The notes under the pieces were generated by a model that saw nothing but the letters and a program-made list of their open reading frames with translations, was not told the origin of the DNA and did no database searches. A program made the translations under genes and the position numbers. A stretch of DNA of 31,303 nt from a virus, in IMG/VR virus record IMGVR_UViG_3300025096_000080, positions 1 to 31,303 of that record; one strand, 5' to 3'. Within the stretch, counting starts at the first letter, position 1, and each line of letters opens with the position of its first letter. This document shows positions 8,366 through 16,056 of the stretch, piece after piece.

Positions 8366-10867
8366 TTACACCAAGATACCTAAAGTTTCTGGAACTGTAT
8401 AATTAAAATCATTATTTGAATCAAATGGTGATATAGAAGGAATTGGAGCCGCATCAGAATCTGTAACAGATGGTTTTGGTGTAGATTTTTTGGAAAGATC
8501 TAAAACTTTAGGAGCAAGATTAACAACATTAACAGATGGAGCACCAGAATTCTTTTCAATAACCAATGGACCCACAGTCATGGTTGTGGGAGAATTTTCG
8601 ATGTTTTGTATATTTATTGTAGGTGTAGGTGTAGATATATTACTTTCAAGTTGTTTTTCGCTGTTATTAATAGGAAATGGTACAATTTCAACCGCCTGCA
8701 ATGGTGTCTTGTTAGACATCTTATTTACACTTTGGGGTGTTGAAGAAATTTGGGGAGTAACTTTATTAGTATTTCTTAAACTTGAGGGAGAAGTAGGAGA
8801 AGAAGTATTTTTAGAATTGGATATTTTACCACTACTTCTCATTGTCGACATGGGAGAAGAAGTATTTTTAGAATTGGATATTTTACCACTTTTTATAGAA
8901 AGATCTGAACCAGTTTCGATACTTCTCATTGTCGACATGGGAGAAGAAGTATTTTTAGAATTGGATATTTTACCAATACTTGTAAGTGGTGATTTTCTAG
9001 ATGATGATAGTCCTGGTGAACCGCCACCAGGTGGGTCCACAGGTTGTCTTCTACGTGCTTTACGCTTACGTTTTTCTATTTCTCTCTTTTCTTTATCAAA
9101 TAATTCTGTAAATTCCGTAAGTAATTTACGAAATACTAAATTCATCTTTTCACTTTTTTTATTATTTTTATCTTGTATTATAGTTGATTCTGCAAACTGT
9201 CTCCACAATCTTCCTGCATTATCATTAATATCTTTCAAAAGTGGACGAAAAAGATTTGCTGATGATGTTTTTATAACTTCCTCACCTGGAGCAAGAAGTG
9301 CTTTTACAGTATCTTGAACTCCAGATCCAATTCCCCCTACAGTTCCTTTAATACGTTCAAAAATTGAACCACCTTCAGAATAACCTTTTGGTTTTGGATT
9401 ATCTACAATGCCACCACGATTAAGTGGGACAGTACCACCTTGAGAAAAAGCACCCATTCCAGTTGGATCTCGACGTAACCCAAGAGGGTCATTATACATG
9501 TCAGGTATATTATCACCACCTGCATCTTTAATCCTAGTGCCTGATATTAATGCTTCAATATCTCCAGGTGTCATTTTCTTGTCGGTGGCACCTGCCGCTA
9601 GTGCTTCCCTCTTAGCATTATCGGCAGCAGCAATATTGTCAGATTTAAGTTTGCCCACCGCAGACATAGCAGATGCAATTTCTTTCATCCCTGCTTCGCC
9701 TATTATGGCACCTAAAATGGCACCAACAACTCTAGCGCCAAGAATAGGAATTGGTGCAAATGCTATTGCACCATATGTTGCACCAGCAGACGCTCCAGCT
9801 AGACCAGCTAGAGCTCTATCCATAGACTCACCAGTTGCCATATCAATAGCAAAACTAAGAGCAGGTGCCTTGATTGGTAAATTTTTAAAGAATTCTTTAA
9901 GTACTTTTTTACCACCTTGTTTTGCGACTTGATTGGATCCTTTACTAACATTAAAATTAAAAGGTTTAAGTTTACTTAGATTTCTAGTAAATGCATTTGA
10001 TCCTTTACTAACATTAAAATTAAAAGGTTTAAGTTTACTTAGATTTCTAGTAAATGCATTTGATCCCCCAGTAACATTTCTCCTACCCTTAAAACCATTA
10101 AGAAGTGATCTAAGTCCTTTTCCAATTTTACCACCTTGTTTTGCGACACCTGTGGTAACTCTAGCACTGCCACCTGTACCCTTAAAACCATTAAAAAGTG
10201 ATTTAAGTCCTTTTCCAATTTTAGATATTTTTTGAACTAATCTTAATATTTTGAAAGCACCAAAAACTACTAATAGTTCTTTCCAATAATCCCCCAAGAA
10301 ATTAAAGAACTTTTCCAATTTTTCTTGGTTTTCTTTTTTAGATAACCAGTTGAAAGCAGTATTTAATACTATACCAGTTATTATTATTGAAAGAAAGTCT
10401 AATATTCTTTGAAATATACTTTTAGCTGGAGCGATTACAGTATTTAATGCCCTACCAATTAATGATTTACCACGACTTTCTATTTTTTTCTCTTTTTCAG
10501 AAATTTTATTTGCAGTTATTCTTTTCTTTGCTAATCTTAAATTCTCTTCTCTTTCCTTTATCCTCTCGTTATAATCTAAGGATAATTGTTCTCTAATTTC
10601 GTAAAGTAGTTTATTCGATTCTTTTAAAACATCAACTATATCTAAATTTGATTTGAAAGGTTTAATCGAGTTAAACGATTCTTTTGATTTATCAGTATCA
10701 GTATTTAATTTAGCAGATGTAAGTTTTGGTGCTACCTTATTGAAAGAAAAAGTACTTTTTTTAGCAGTTATACCAGATCCTAAAGCACCACGATTTAGAG
10801 GAGAATTTATGTTTCTTCTACCAATTTTAGGAAGAGATGGTGCTTTATAGACTTGATTAATTTCCAC
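8366..10867 (-). CDS. Probable tail tape-measure protein
   Basis: 833 aa, starting at GTG (10867) with an 11-base overlap on the small ORF before it. The next internal Met is far downstream, so GTG is the likely start. It has a helical charged N-terminus (about 85-140), hydrophobic segments near 150-210 and an Ala/Gly-rich hydrophobic block near 330-390. FSQGGTVPLN and YSEGGSIFE are common in tape measures, and a low-complexity Ser/Thr/Pro C-terminus follows. Its place directly after a chaperone-like gene with a frameshift signal supports a tape-measure role (length ruler and DNA-entry factor). Its N-terminal hydrophobic region resembles that of the next protein. Internal exact repeats are listed separately. 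No direct similarity to T4 gp29 can be claimed. Confidence 0.65.
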   Translation of the reverse strand: MEINQVYKAPSLPKIGRRNINSPLNRGALGSGITAKKSTFSFNKVAPKLTSAKLNTDTDKSKESFNSIKPFKSNLDIVDVLKESNKLLYEIREQLSLDYNERIKEREENLRLAKKRITANKISEKEKKIESRGKSLIGRALNTVIAPAKSIFQRILDFLSIIITGIVLNTAFNWLSKKENQEKLEKFFNFLGDYWKELLVVFGAFKILRLVQKISKIGKGLKSLFNGFKGTGGSARVTTGVAKQGGKIGKGLRSLLNGFKGRRNVTGGSNAFTRNLSKLKPFNFNVSKGSNAFTRNLSKLKPFNFNVSKGSNQVAKQGGKKVLKEFFKNLPIKAPALSFAIDMATGESMDRALAGLAGASAGATYGAIAFAPIPILGARVVGAILGAIIGEAGMKEIASAMSAVGKLKSDNIAAADNAKREALAAGATDKKMTPGDIEALISGTRIKDAGGDNIPDMYNDPLGLRRDPTGMGAFSQGGTVPLNRGGIVDNPKPKGYSEGGSIFERIKGTVGGIGSGVQDTVKALLAPGEEVIKTSSANLFRPLLKDINDNAGRLWRQFAESTIIQDKNNKKSEKMNLVFRKLLTEFTELFDKEKREIEKRKRKARRRQPVDPPGGGSPGLSSSRKSPLTSIGKISNSKNTSSPMSTMRSIETGSDLSIKSGKISNSKNTSSPMSTMRSSGKISNSKNTSSPTSPSSLRNTNKVTPQISSTPQSVNKMSNKTPLQAVEIVPFPINNSEKQLESNISTPTPTINIQNIENSPTTMTVGPLVIEKNSGAPSVNVVNLAPKVLDLSKKSTPKPSVTDSDAAPIPSISPFDSNNDFNYTVPETLGILV
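8796..8975. repeat. Near-tandem 55-bp repeats in the tape-measure C-terminus
   Basis: A 55-bp sequence is found exactly at 8834-8888 and 8921-8975, with a truncated third copy (about 38 bp) at 8796-8833. It encodes the repeated GKISNSKNTSSPMSTMRS block. The 87-base offset keeps the frame. The exact identity suggests recent duplication. Confidence 0.85.
9936..10061. repeat. Exact tandem 63-bp duplication in the tape-measure gene
   Basis: Two perfect back-to-back 63-bp copies lie at 9936-9998 and 9999-10061. The first bases of a diverged third copy follow at 10062. Each copy adds the 21-residue block beginning GSNAFTRNLSKLKPF. The flanking coding sequence also carries a looser repeat (KIGKGLKSLFNGFKG and KIGKGLRSLLNGFKG). 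Confidence 0.9.
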
Positions 10868-11033
10868 TTTGTTGTGCTTTTAAATTTTCTTCTTCAACAT
10901 GCTGTTGTAAAAGTGAAACATAAATTTCCCTTTCAAAAGGAACCATATTTTCTAATTCTGTCAAGCTATATTTATGGTGTTGCATCAATGCAAAATTAAC
11001 TCTGTAATATGACTCAAGATTGGTATGAGCCAT
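10857..11033 (-). CDS. Small helical ORF, likely frameshift extension of the tail chaperone
   Basis: 58 aa starting at an ATG at 11033, two bases after the gp26-like stop codon. The sequence is helical, including YYRVNFALMQHHKYSLTE and MVPFEREIYVSLLQQH. This resembles the short second component of tail-assembly chaperone pairs (lambda T-like), and may be what is called gp51 in cyanophage annotations; that name is uncertain. The ORF is in the -1 frame relative to the upstream gene, and that frame is open back to the slippery heptamer at 11042-11048. It could therefore be translated alone or as the tail of a fusion of about 300 aa. It overlaps the tape-measure GTG start by 11 bases. Confidence 0.75.
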   Translation of the reverse strand: MAHTNLESYYRVNFALMQHHKYSLTELENMVPFEREIYVSLLQQHVEEENLKAQQSGN

Positions 11034-11035
11034 AC

Positions 11036-11758
11036 TTAGGTGAAAAAACTTGCTAATCCCTCAAGAACAACTTCGGAATCAACATTGGTATTTGGATTTG
11101 TGATATTAACAGTATGCATTAATTTTGGCATAGTCGCAAAAAAGTTTTCAATTTCCTTTAACTGCTTTGTATTCATTTGCTCCACAAAGTCTTTTAATTC
11201 TTTATGTGTACAATCTTTCGAAGACCAAGATTCTTCTTTATTATAAATCATATCGACACACGAAATGATCACATCCAAAGATTTGTCAACATTATCATCA
11301 TTAGAATTATATTCAAAATTATTTTCAATAAATTGATCTAATGAAGGATACTTCATTTTCATTGAAAGTTCATCATCTAATCTAATAATTTGTTCATGCT
11401 CAGGATTTCTCTGAACTGAGATGCTATCAATATCAACTGTTGTTTTAACCTGCGTTTCTGCATCATCAGGACAAATAATATTTACTTCAACACTTTCACC
11501 AACAGATTTTGCTCTAACATTTAGGAAAATATATTCAATATCAAAAGTTGCTAAGTCTTTAATCTTAACACCTCTTGTACTAATACAATCACCCAATATT
11601 TGCACAATAGCACTAGTGATTTGCTTCATGTTTTCAGATTCTAATGCCATGATCAGAATCTTTTCTTCTCTAACAAGAAAAGGTCTATATTTAATTTTTT
11701 TACCAGTAGATGGAATTTCCATCTCATATAGTGGCGTACTAATCTTTGGTAAAGGCAT
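11036..11758 (-). CDS. gp26-like baseplate hub / tail assembly chaperone
   Basis: 240 aa, beginning MPLPKISTPLYEMEIPSTGK. The opening (PSTGKKIKYRPFLVREEKILIMA) and the middle (ISTRGVKIKDLATFDIEYIFLNVRAKSVGE) are characteristic of the protein annotated as gp26 hub subunit in T4-like cyanophages. It sits between the tube-initiator-like gene and the small ORF that precedes the tape measure, the place of the tail-assembly chaperone in other tailed phages. A slippery heptamer near its end (11042-11048) may produce a longer fused form. A CTAAATA late-promoter candidate lies 27 bases before the ATG. Whether it is a structural hub part or a chaperone cannot be decided from sequence. Confidence 0.75.
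   Translation of the reverse strand: MPLPKISTPLYEMEIPSTGKKIKYRPFLVREEKILIMALESENMKQITSAIVQILGDCISTRGVKIKDLATFDIEYIFLNVRAKSVGESVEVNIICPDDAETQVKTTVDIDSISVQRNPEHEQIIRLDDELSMKMKYPSLDQFIENNFEYNSNDDNVDKSLDVIISCVDMIYNKEESWSSKDCTHKELKDFVEQMNTKQLKEIENFFATMPKLMHTVNITNPNTNVDSEVVLEGLASFFT
11042..11048 (-). other. Candidate programmed -1 frameshift site
   Basis: On the minus strand the heptamer T TTT TTC lies in exact register with the gp26-like frame (AGT TTT TTC ACC TAA), two codons before its stop. After a -1 slip, translation continues through HLS into the 58-aa ORF. Six bases downstream a short hairpin can form (GTATG, loop GCT, CATAC). Slip site, register, spacing and gene position all match known tail-chaperone frameshifts. 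The hairpin is short, so efficiency is uncertain. Confidence 0.6.
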
Positions 11759-11785
11759 AATTTTGTATACAACTCATTGTATTTT

Positions 11786-11793
11786 TATTTAGT
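11786..11793 (-). promoter_or_regulatory. Candidate late promoter (ACTAAATA) before the gp26-like gene
   Basis: The minus strand reads ACTAAATA in the 61-base gap before the gp26-like gene, 27 bases upstream of its ATG. It differs from the T4 late -10 box TATAAATA at its first two... bases only in part (A for T and C for A) and matches the TCTAAATA boxes seen before other late genes in this window. There is no -35 requirement for this class. Confidence 0.35.
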
Positions 11794-11819
11794 ATCAGTT
11801 ATAGAATTAGAATCTTATG

Positions 11820-12602
11820 CTAAGCAGGAATATAGGATTTAGTGCGCACTAAATCCACTCCAAACAATTCAAAGGAGGGATCAATAGAAGAACCACCAGT
11901 AGAAGAACCACCAGTAGCAAAATTACTATTTGCACGTTCTCTTCGTACAATATATCTGTCATAATTTAATGTAACGGTTATTTTCATGATTTCAGATTCA
12001 CCATAAGCAACAGGTATCGATGCTACAGATTTGGGAAATGCATTTATCAATTGATAAGATATATTTGGTCTATTGCCAGATTTGTAATCTGTTTCAAATT
12101 TTTTAATATAGATACCATCACACTTATAATAATCTGGATAATTATATCTTCTGTAATAACCTGTACTTGCAGATCCATTTGCCTGTTGTTGAGGTTTATA
12201 ACCACCAGCACCACCAGAAATATAATCCATCCACAGTTCAAAAAATGTCAGAACTTCATATTTTCTATCAATATAAAAAGTAAAATCAATATCAGTGTTT
12301 ATTCTAGTATGTGCAAATTCTTGCCCAACACCCACATAATTATCTTTTACTTCTGCAGTAGCATATGTAGATGCAGGTAATGTTGCATTAGTACAAAGTA
12401 GACCCAATTTATTACCAAAATCACCATTAAAATCAATAGAACCATACTGTGTTCCGTTTCTCATAAATGATGTAAACGACGTAGTGTTAGTGGGTTGTTT
12501 CCAACTATTAGTTATAAAAACTTGATATAAATTAGTTTTTGCCAAATTTAAAAATGTTGGCAACATGCTCATAGATACATCACTAATTGCTGGTACTGTC
12601 AT
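11820..12602 (-). CDS. Tail-tube-type protein, probably gp54-like tube initiator
   Basis: 260 aa. The sequence is mostly beta. It has the gp19/gp54-family pattern: an N-terminal helix with LAKTNLYQVFI, a central TRINTDIDFTFYIDRKYEVL strand pair followed by FFELWMDYI, and a C-terminal KITVTLNYDRYIVRRE strand. In T4-like phages this fold forms the tail tube and its baseplate-proximal initiator ring. I favour gp54 because it neighbours hub, gp26-like and tape-measure genes rather than the sheath gene, but a second tube protein is possible. It diverges from gp4, with a symmetric promoter-like repeat between them. Confidence 0.65.
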   Translation of the reverse strand: MTVPAISDVSMSMLPTFLNLAKTNLYQVFITNSWKQPTNTTSFTSFMRNGTQYGSIDFNGDFGNKLGLLCTNATLPASTYATAEVKDNYVGVGQEFAHTRINTDIDFTFYIDRKYEVLTFFELWMDYISGGAGGYKPQQQANGSASTGYYRRYNYPDYYKCDGIYIKKFETDYKSGNRPNISYQLINAFPKSVASIPVAYGESEIMKITVTLNYDRYIVRRERANSNFATGGSSTGGSSIDPSFELFGVDLVRTKSYIPA

Positions 12603-12603
12603 T

Positions 12604-12642
12604 TCTAAATACTTACACGCACTATATTATAAAGTATTTAGA
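12604..12642. promoter_or_regulatory. Symmetric inverted repeat carrying two late-promoter-like boxes
   Basis: An 11-bp perfect inverted repeat (TCTAAATACTT and its complement, 12604-12614 and 12632-12642) is separated by 17 bases and fills the gap between divergent late genes. Each arm begins with TCTAAATA, one base from the T4 late box TATAAATA. The plus-strand box lies 30 bases before gp4 and the minus-strand box 32 bases before the tube gene. The two promoters would face each other and their transcripts would overlap. Confidence 0.5.
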
Positions 12643-13076
12643 TGGCATATAAAGGAAAATATAGACCTTCATATCCCAACAAATATAAAGGAAACCCAAC
12701 AAATATAATTTATAGGTCACTATGGGAAAGAAAATTTATGGTTTTTTGTGATAAAAATAATAAAATTTTGGAATGGGGAAGTGAAGAACTTGCACTCCCA
12801 TATAGATCACCATTAGATAATAGAATACATCGTTACTTTCCAGATTTTTATATTAAAGTTAAAGAAGGAAATGGTTATACCCAAAAATATTTAATTGAAA
12901 TAAAACCCAAAAAACAAACTGTCGAACCCAAAATTAAAAAAAAGAAAACCAGAGGTTACATATACGAAGTTACTGAATGGGCAAAAAACCAAGCAAAATG
13001 GAAAGTTGCCCAAGATTTTTGTGAAGATAGACAATGGAAATTTAAAATTATTACCGAAGACGAATTAGGTATCTAA
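12642..13076 (+). CDS. 4: Head completion protein gp4
   Basis: 144 aa, close to the 150 aa of T4 gp4. The opening MAYKGKYRPSYPNKYKGNP, the YRSLWERKF segment, EWGSEELALPY and YLIEIKPKK all match T4 gp4. Residues Glu29, Asp68, Glu86 and Lys88 form a PD-(D/E)XK-like constellation, as noted for this family. gp4 seals the packaged head so that the tail can join. It starts the only plus-strand operon here, and its stop is followed directly by the next ATG. Confidence 0.9.
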   Translation: MAYKGKYRPSYPNKYKGNPTNIIYRSLWERKFMVFCDKNNKILEWGSEELALPYRSPLDNRIHRYFPDFYIKVKEGNGYTQKYLIEIKPKKQTVEPKIKKKKTRGYIYEVTEWAKNQAKWKVAQDFCEDRQWKFKIITEDELGI

Positions 13077-13077
13077 T

Positions 13078-13482
13078 ATGCCAAGAAAAACATTAAAACA
13101 AAGAAAAACAGAAAACACAGATACGGATTTTAATGTCAATCGTCTTAGATCAGTAACCAACAGTATTGTTGGTACTGAAGATCCAGATGATCTAATGATT
13201 GAAATAATGAGTGTTCTTAATGAAAGTGGAAAGATTCCTAATGAAGGAAAATACTATGTTTTTGTTTATAATCCAAAAACACCCAATATAAGATATGATC
13301 AAAATCCATTAGTTGCAGTTTCTGATGTTTTTTCTTGGGGGTTTAGAGGTATAAACTTTCATTGGGGAAAAATTAGACAGTATACATGGGAAGAAGTAGT
13401 AGGACAGGTATATGAAGTATACCAATCGGAAATAAAAGATTTACAAACAATACCTTTTGGTAAATTTCGTCTAAATAGTTAA
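13078..13482 (+). CDS. Conserved-looking phage protein of unknown function
   Basis: 134 aa, starting one base after the gp4 stop. It has a basic N-terminus (MPRKTLKQRKTENTDTD), then a compact alpha/beta region with FVYNPKTPNIRYDQNPLVAVSDV, WGFRGINFHWGKIRQYTWEEV and a Tyr-rich end. I do not recognise a named family. Similar proteins sit beside gp4 and gp53 in cyanophage genomes as far as I recall. Operon position suggests a structural or assembly role in the late head-tail module. No catalytic motif is visible. Confidence 0.75.
   Translation: MPRKTLKQRKTENTDTDFNVNRLRSVTNSIVGTEDPDDLMIEIMSVLNESGKIPNEGKYYVFVYNPKTPNIRYDQNPLVAVSDVFSWGFRGINFHWGKIRQYTWEEVVGQVYEVYQSEIKDLQTIPFGKFRLNS
13470..13477 (+). 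promoter_or_regulatory. Candidate late promoter (TCTAAATA) before the gp48-like gene
   Basis: The 8-mer TCTAAATA lies at the 3' end of the preceding gene, 14 bases before the gp48-like ATG. It is identical to the boxes at 12604-12611 and 12635-12642. The short distance to the start codon leaves little room for a leader, so this may be a chance match. Confidence 0.25.
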
Positions 13483-13491
13483 AAAAATATA

Positions 13492-14370
13492 ATGCCAGAC
13501 GAATTTAGATATCCTTCAGATATGGATGTTGACAAAGAGACTGATTATTTCAGTATTAAATTATATAGATATGATCATCCAGATTTTAGTACGAGTTTCA
13601 CTGTAAAAGGATTGACCGATCCTCCTAAATCAGCAACACTCGTAGATGGGTGGATACAACTACCGATGCCATCAAATATACAAGATTCCAATGCCGTATC
13701 TTGGGGTGAAAGTAAGCTGAATGATCTTACTGCTGCAGGAGTCGCAGCAGGAGGGGCGCTAATGGACATTGATTTTGCTAATCTCAAAGGTGAGAAAGCT
13801 AAGAATCTTAAAGATAAGTTTGAAAAGATTGGAACTTCATTAAGCATAGAAAATATACAGACTTTAGTAAAAACTCAATTATCTGCAGAAGCAGTAAACG
13901 TTCTTGGTGGTAATGTTACTCTAGATCAAATTCTAGCACGTAGTAGTGGTCAAATTGTAAATCAAAATAATAGATTATTATTCAATGGTGTTACTCTAAG
14001 AGAGTTTAATTTTTCATTTAAATTAACACCAAGAAATGAAAAGGATAAGGTTAGTATTGTAAATATAATTAGAAAACTTAAAATGCACATGAATGCTAGT
14101 AACAATACGGGCGATAGTATGTTTATTAAAACTCCTGGTTACTTTGATATTGAATATAGAAAGGGGAATGATCAACACCCATTTTTACCATCATTTAAAG
14201 AATGTGCTTTAAAAAATATGGCAGTTAATTATACTGGTGAAAATGTTTATGCAACTTATCATGATGGAACACCAATTTCTATGATTATGGATTTAACATT
14301 TCAAGAATTGGTACCAATTTATGCAGAAGATTATAATGACAAAATTGGTACCATAGGAGTAGGATACTAA
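13492..14370 (+). CDS. 48: Baseplate tail-tube cap, gp48-like
   Basis: 292 aa. The C-terminal half has the gp48 pattern: LLFNGVTLREFNFSFKLTPR followed by an invariant-looking NIIRKLKMHM helix, then PGYFDIEYRKG and a final MIMDLTFQELVPI strand. This parallels KVFTWDLTPRSTEDL and TLEITMREI in T4 gp48. gp48 caps the hub and starts the tail tube. The N-terminal half (about 1-150) is more divergent. It is followed at one base by gp53, another baseplate gene. No strong ribosome binding site is seen, only an A-rich run before the ATG. Confidence 0.7.
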   Translation: MPDEFRYPSDMDVDKETDYFSIKLYRYDHPDFSTSFTVKGLTDPPKSATLVDGWIQLPMPSNIQDSNAVSWGESKLNDLTAAGVAAGGALMDIDFANLKGEKAKNLKDKFEKIGTSLSIENIQTLVKTQLSAEAVNVLGGNVTLDQILARSSGQIVNQNNRLLFNGVTLREFNFSFKLTPRNEKDKVSIVNIIRKLKMHMNASNNTGDSMFIKTPGYFDIEYRKGNDQHPFLPSFKECALKNMAVNYTGENVYATYHDGTPISMIMDLTFQELVPIYAEDYNDKIGTIGVGY

Positions 14371-14371
14371 A

Positions 14372-15073
14372 ATGAGTTATTTCAGAGAACTACCAGACTT
14401 AGATTACCAATCACCATTAGTTGATAGAACATCATCACTAGAATTTGTCAGAGCTAAGAATCTGTTTAGAAGGGTGAAATTTCGTAGTGATTTTAAAAAA
14501 ATTTATAATGCTTTTCAAAAATATACAATAATAGAAGATACTCGACCAGATCAGATTGCAAATCAATTATATAATGACTCCACTTTAGATTGGGTTGTCT
14601 TAATATCTGCTAATATACTAAATGTTAGAAATGAGTGGCCTTTATCAAATAGCAATCTTGAATCATATTCATATGAATTATATGGTGATAATTTAAATGA
14701 TGTCAAATATTATGAAACTATTGAAGTAAAAGATGCTAAAGGAAGAATTATTCTTCCTGCTGGAGAAATTGTAGATAAAAACCACAAAATACCAAAACCA
14801 GTAACAGATACACTACCAACACAATCATACATTGAGTATTATAATGTAGATACTAATTCATATACAAGAGTTGAAAATATTACTATACCTGTGACTAATT
14901 TTGAATATGAAGTAATGAAAAATGATAAAAAAAGAGAAATTACAGTATTAAAATCTAGATACCTAGAGCAATTTTTAGATGAATTGAGACTATTGATGAA
15001 ATATAAAAACTCACCACAATATGTGAATGATACTTTGATTAAAGCAGAAAATCTTAGAATTACTTCCCCATAA
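14372..15073 (+). CDS. 53: Baseplate wedge subunit gp53
   Basis: 233 aa. Residues about 40-95 match T4 gp53: the phrase TRPDQIANQLYNDSTLDWVVLISANI parallels its SPRPEELANAIYGNPQLYWVLLMCND, followed by a Trp-Pro turn (NEWPLS). The C-terminal helix (REITVLKSRYLEQFLDEL) corresponds to the T4 end. gp53 clamps neighbouring wedges during baseplate assembly. It is the last gene of the plus-strand operon and converges on gp32, with a hairpin terminator between them. Confidence 0.85.
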   Translation: MSYFRELPDLDYQSPLVDRTSSLEFVRAKNLFRRVKFRSDFKKIYNAFQKYTIIEDTRPDQIANQLYNDSTLDWVVLISANILNVRNEWPLSNSNLESYSYELYGDNLNDVKYYETIEVKDAKGRIILPAGEIVDKNHKIPKPVTDTLPTQSYIEYYNVDTNSYTRVENITIPVTNFEYEVMKNDKKREITVLKSRYLEQFLDELRLLMKYKNSPQYVNDTLIKAENLRITSP

Positions 15074-15097
15074 AAAAAGGGGGGAATATTCCCCCCC
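15072..15097 (-). terminator. Intrinsic terminator of gp32
   Basis: A six-base G/C stem with AATATT in the middle (15079-15096) is followed, on the minus strand, by seven T (15078-15072). It lies 9 bases past the gp32 stop. On the plus strand there is no T tract after the stem, so it mainly terminates gp32 transcription. Confidence 0.85.
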
Positions 15098-15105
15098 TCA
15101 CAATA

Positions 15106-16056
15106 TCAGTCTTCTGCCAGTTTAGCAAAGTAACTCAGCGTATCATCATCTTCTGTAGATGATTTGGTGATATCAGAACTGTTAAAATCACGACCATCAC
15201 TCAAAGAATTAAGTTCTTCCCTCATAGATTGAGGCATAGATTCTGAAGAACCACGATTCTGTTGACGGAACTCTTCTTCTTCCTGAATAGATTCTTGATC
15301 TTGAAACTTAGGAGTTCCTTTATTACCAAGAACATAATTCATACGCTTTTTCAGTTCATCATAAGTTTTGAACTGATCATTTGCAACGAGTTCGGAAAGA
15401 GAATACTGCTTTTTCCAAATTCCTTCCATAGCATCATCATCATCTAGAAGGGCGCTGGAGCGGGCAAACTCGGATGAATCATAGTTACGATAACCAGCAA
15501 CGTTCTTTGCCTTCAGCTTGAAGTTAGCGCCCTGCCAGAAGTCAAATGGATCGATTGCTTCCTCATCTTCAAACTCAGGTTGCATCGCAGTAGTGAGTTT
15601 ATCAAAAATCTTTTTGCCAAACTTATACAGGAATACTTTTCCCTCGTTTTCAGGATTGGCAGGATCTTTTACAACGTAGATATTAGCAATATAAGTCAGT
15701 TTACGCTTCTGCTTACGTGCAAGTTCTTTCCCAGCATCAGTACCATTATTCCAAAGTATGGAATTGTACTCAGAAACAGGATCTTTCCGTCCCATTGTAG
15801 TCAAAGAGTTTTCAATATACCAACCACCAGGACCCTGGAAGGCATGGGAGTACAGTTTAACAAACGGAAGATCTTCACCATTTGGTGCAGGTAGGAAACG
15901 AACAACTGCATAACCGTTGCCACTTTTATCACATTCCAGTTTCCAGAGACGCTCATCTCCTGGATTGGAAGAATTGTTCATTTTTTCGACTTCCTTAACC
16001 AATTTAGCGGTCAGAGAGCCCAGTTTGGATTGCTTTTTAAGGTCTGCGAAAGACAT
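15106..16056 (-). CDS. 32: Single-stranded DNA-binding protein gp32
   Basis: 316 aa (T4 gp32 is 301). It shows the N-terminal cooperativity region with KLGSLTAKLVK, the OB-fold core (LWKLECDKSGNGYAVVRFLP, TYIANIYVVKDPANPENEGKV, FLYKFGKKIFDKL, ANFKLKAKNVAGYRNYD) and an acidic C-terminal tail (STEDDDTLSY) used for protein contacts. It coats ssDNA in replication and recombination. The T4 zinc-binding cysteines are absent: residues about 81-100 read ENSLTTMGRKDPVSEYNS where T4 has Cys residues. It has a near-consensus promoter, a C-rich leader, an SD (GAGG) and its own terminator. Confidence 0.95.
   Translation of the reverse strand: MSFADLKKQSKLGSLTAKLVKEVEKMNNSSNPGDERLWKLECDKSGNGYAVVRFLPAPNGEDLPFVKLYSHAFQGPGGWYIENSLTTMGRKDPVSEYNSILWNNGTDAGKELARKQKRKLTYIANIYVVKDPANPENEGKVFLYKFGKKIFDKLTTAMQPEFEDEEAIDPFDFWQGANFKLKAKNVAGYRNYDSSEFARSSALLDDDDAMEGIWKKQYSLSELVANDQFKTYDELKKRMNYVLGNKGTPKFQDQESIQEEEEFRQQNRGSSESMPQSMREELNSLSDGRDFNSSDITKSSTEDDDTLSYFAKLAED

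Noticed and set aside
8796-8975. CRISPR-like direct repeats
   Set aside because: Only two full copies, unequal spacers and in-frame within a coding gene; no palindromic repeat or cas genes.
8490-9317. A 275-aa plus-strand open frame opposite the tape-measure C-terminus
   Set aside because: Its protein is an antisense image of the repeated Ser/Thr/Asn blocks and has no start signal or operon context; the minus-strand gene explains the sequence.
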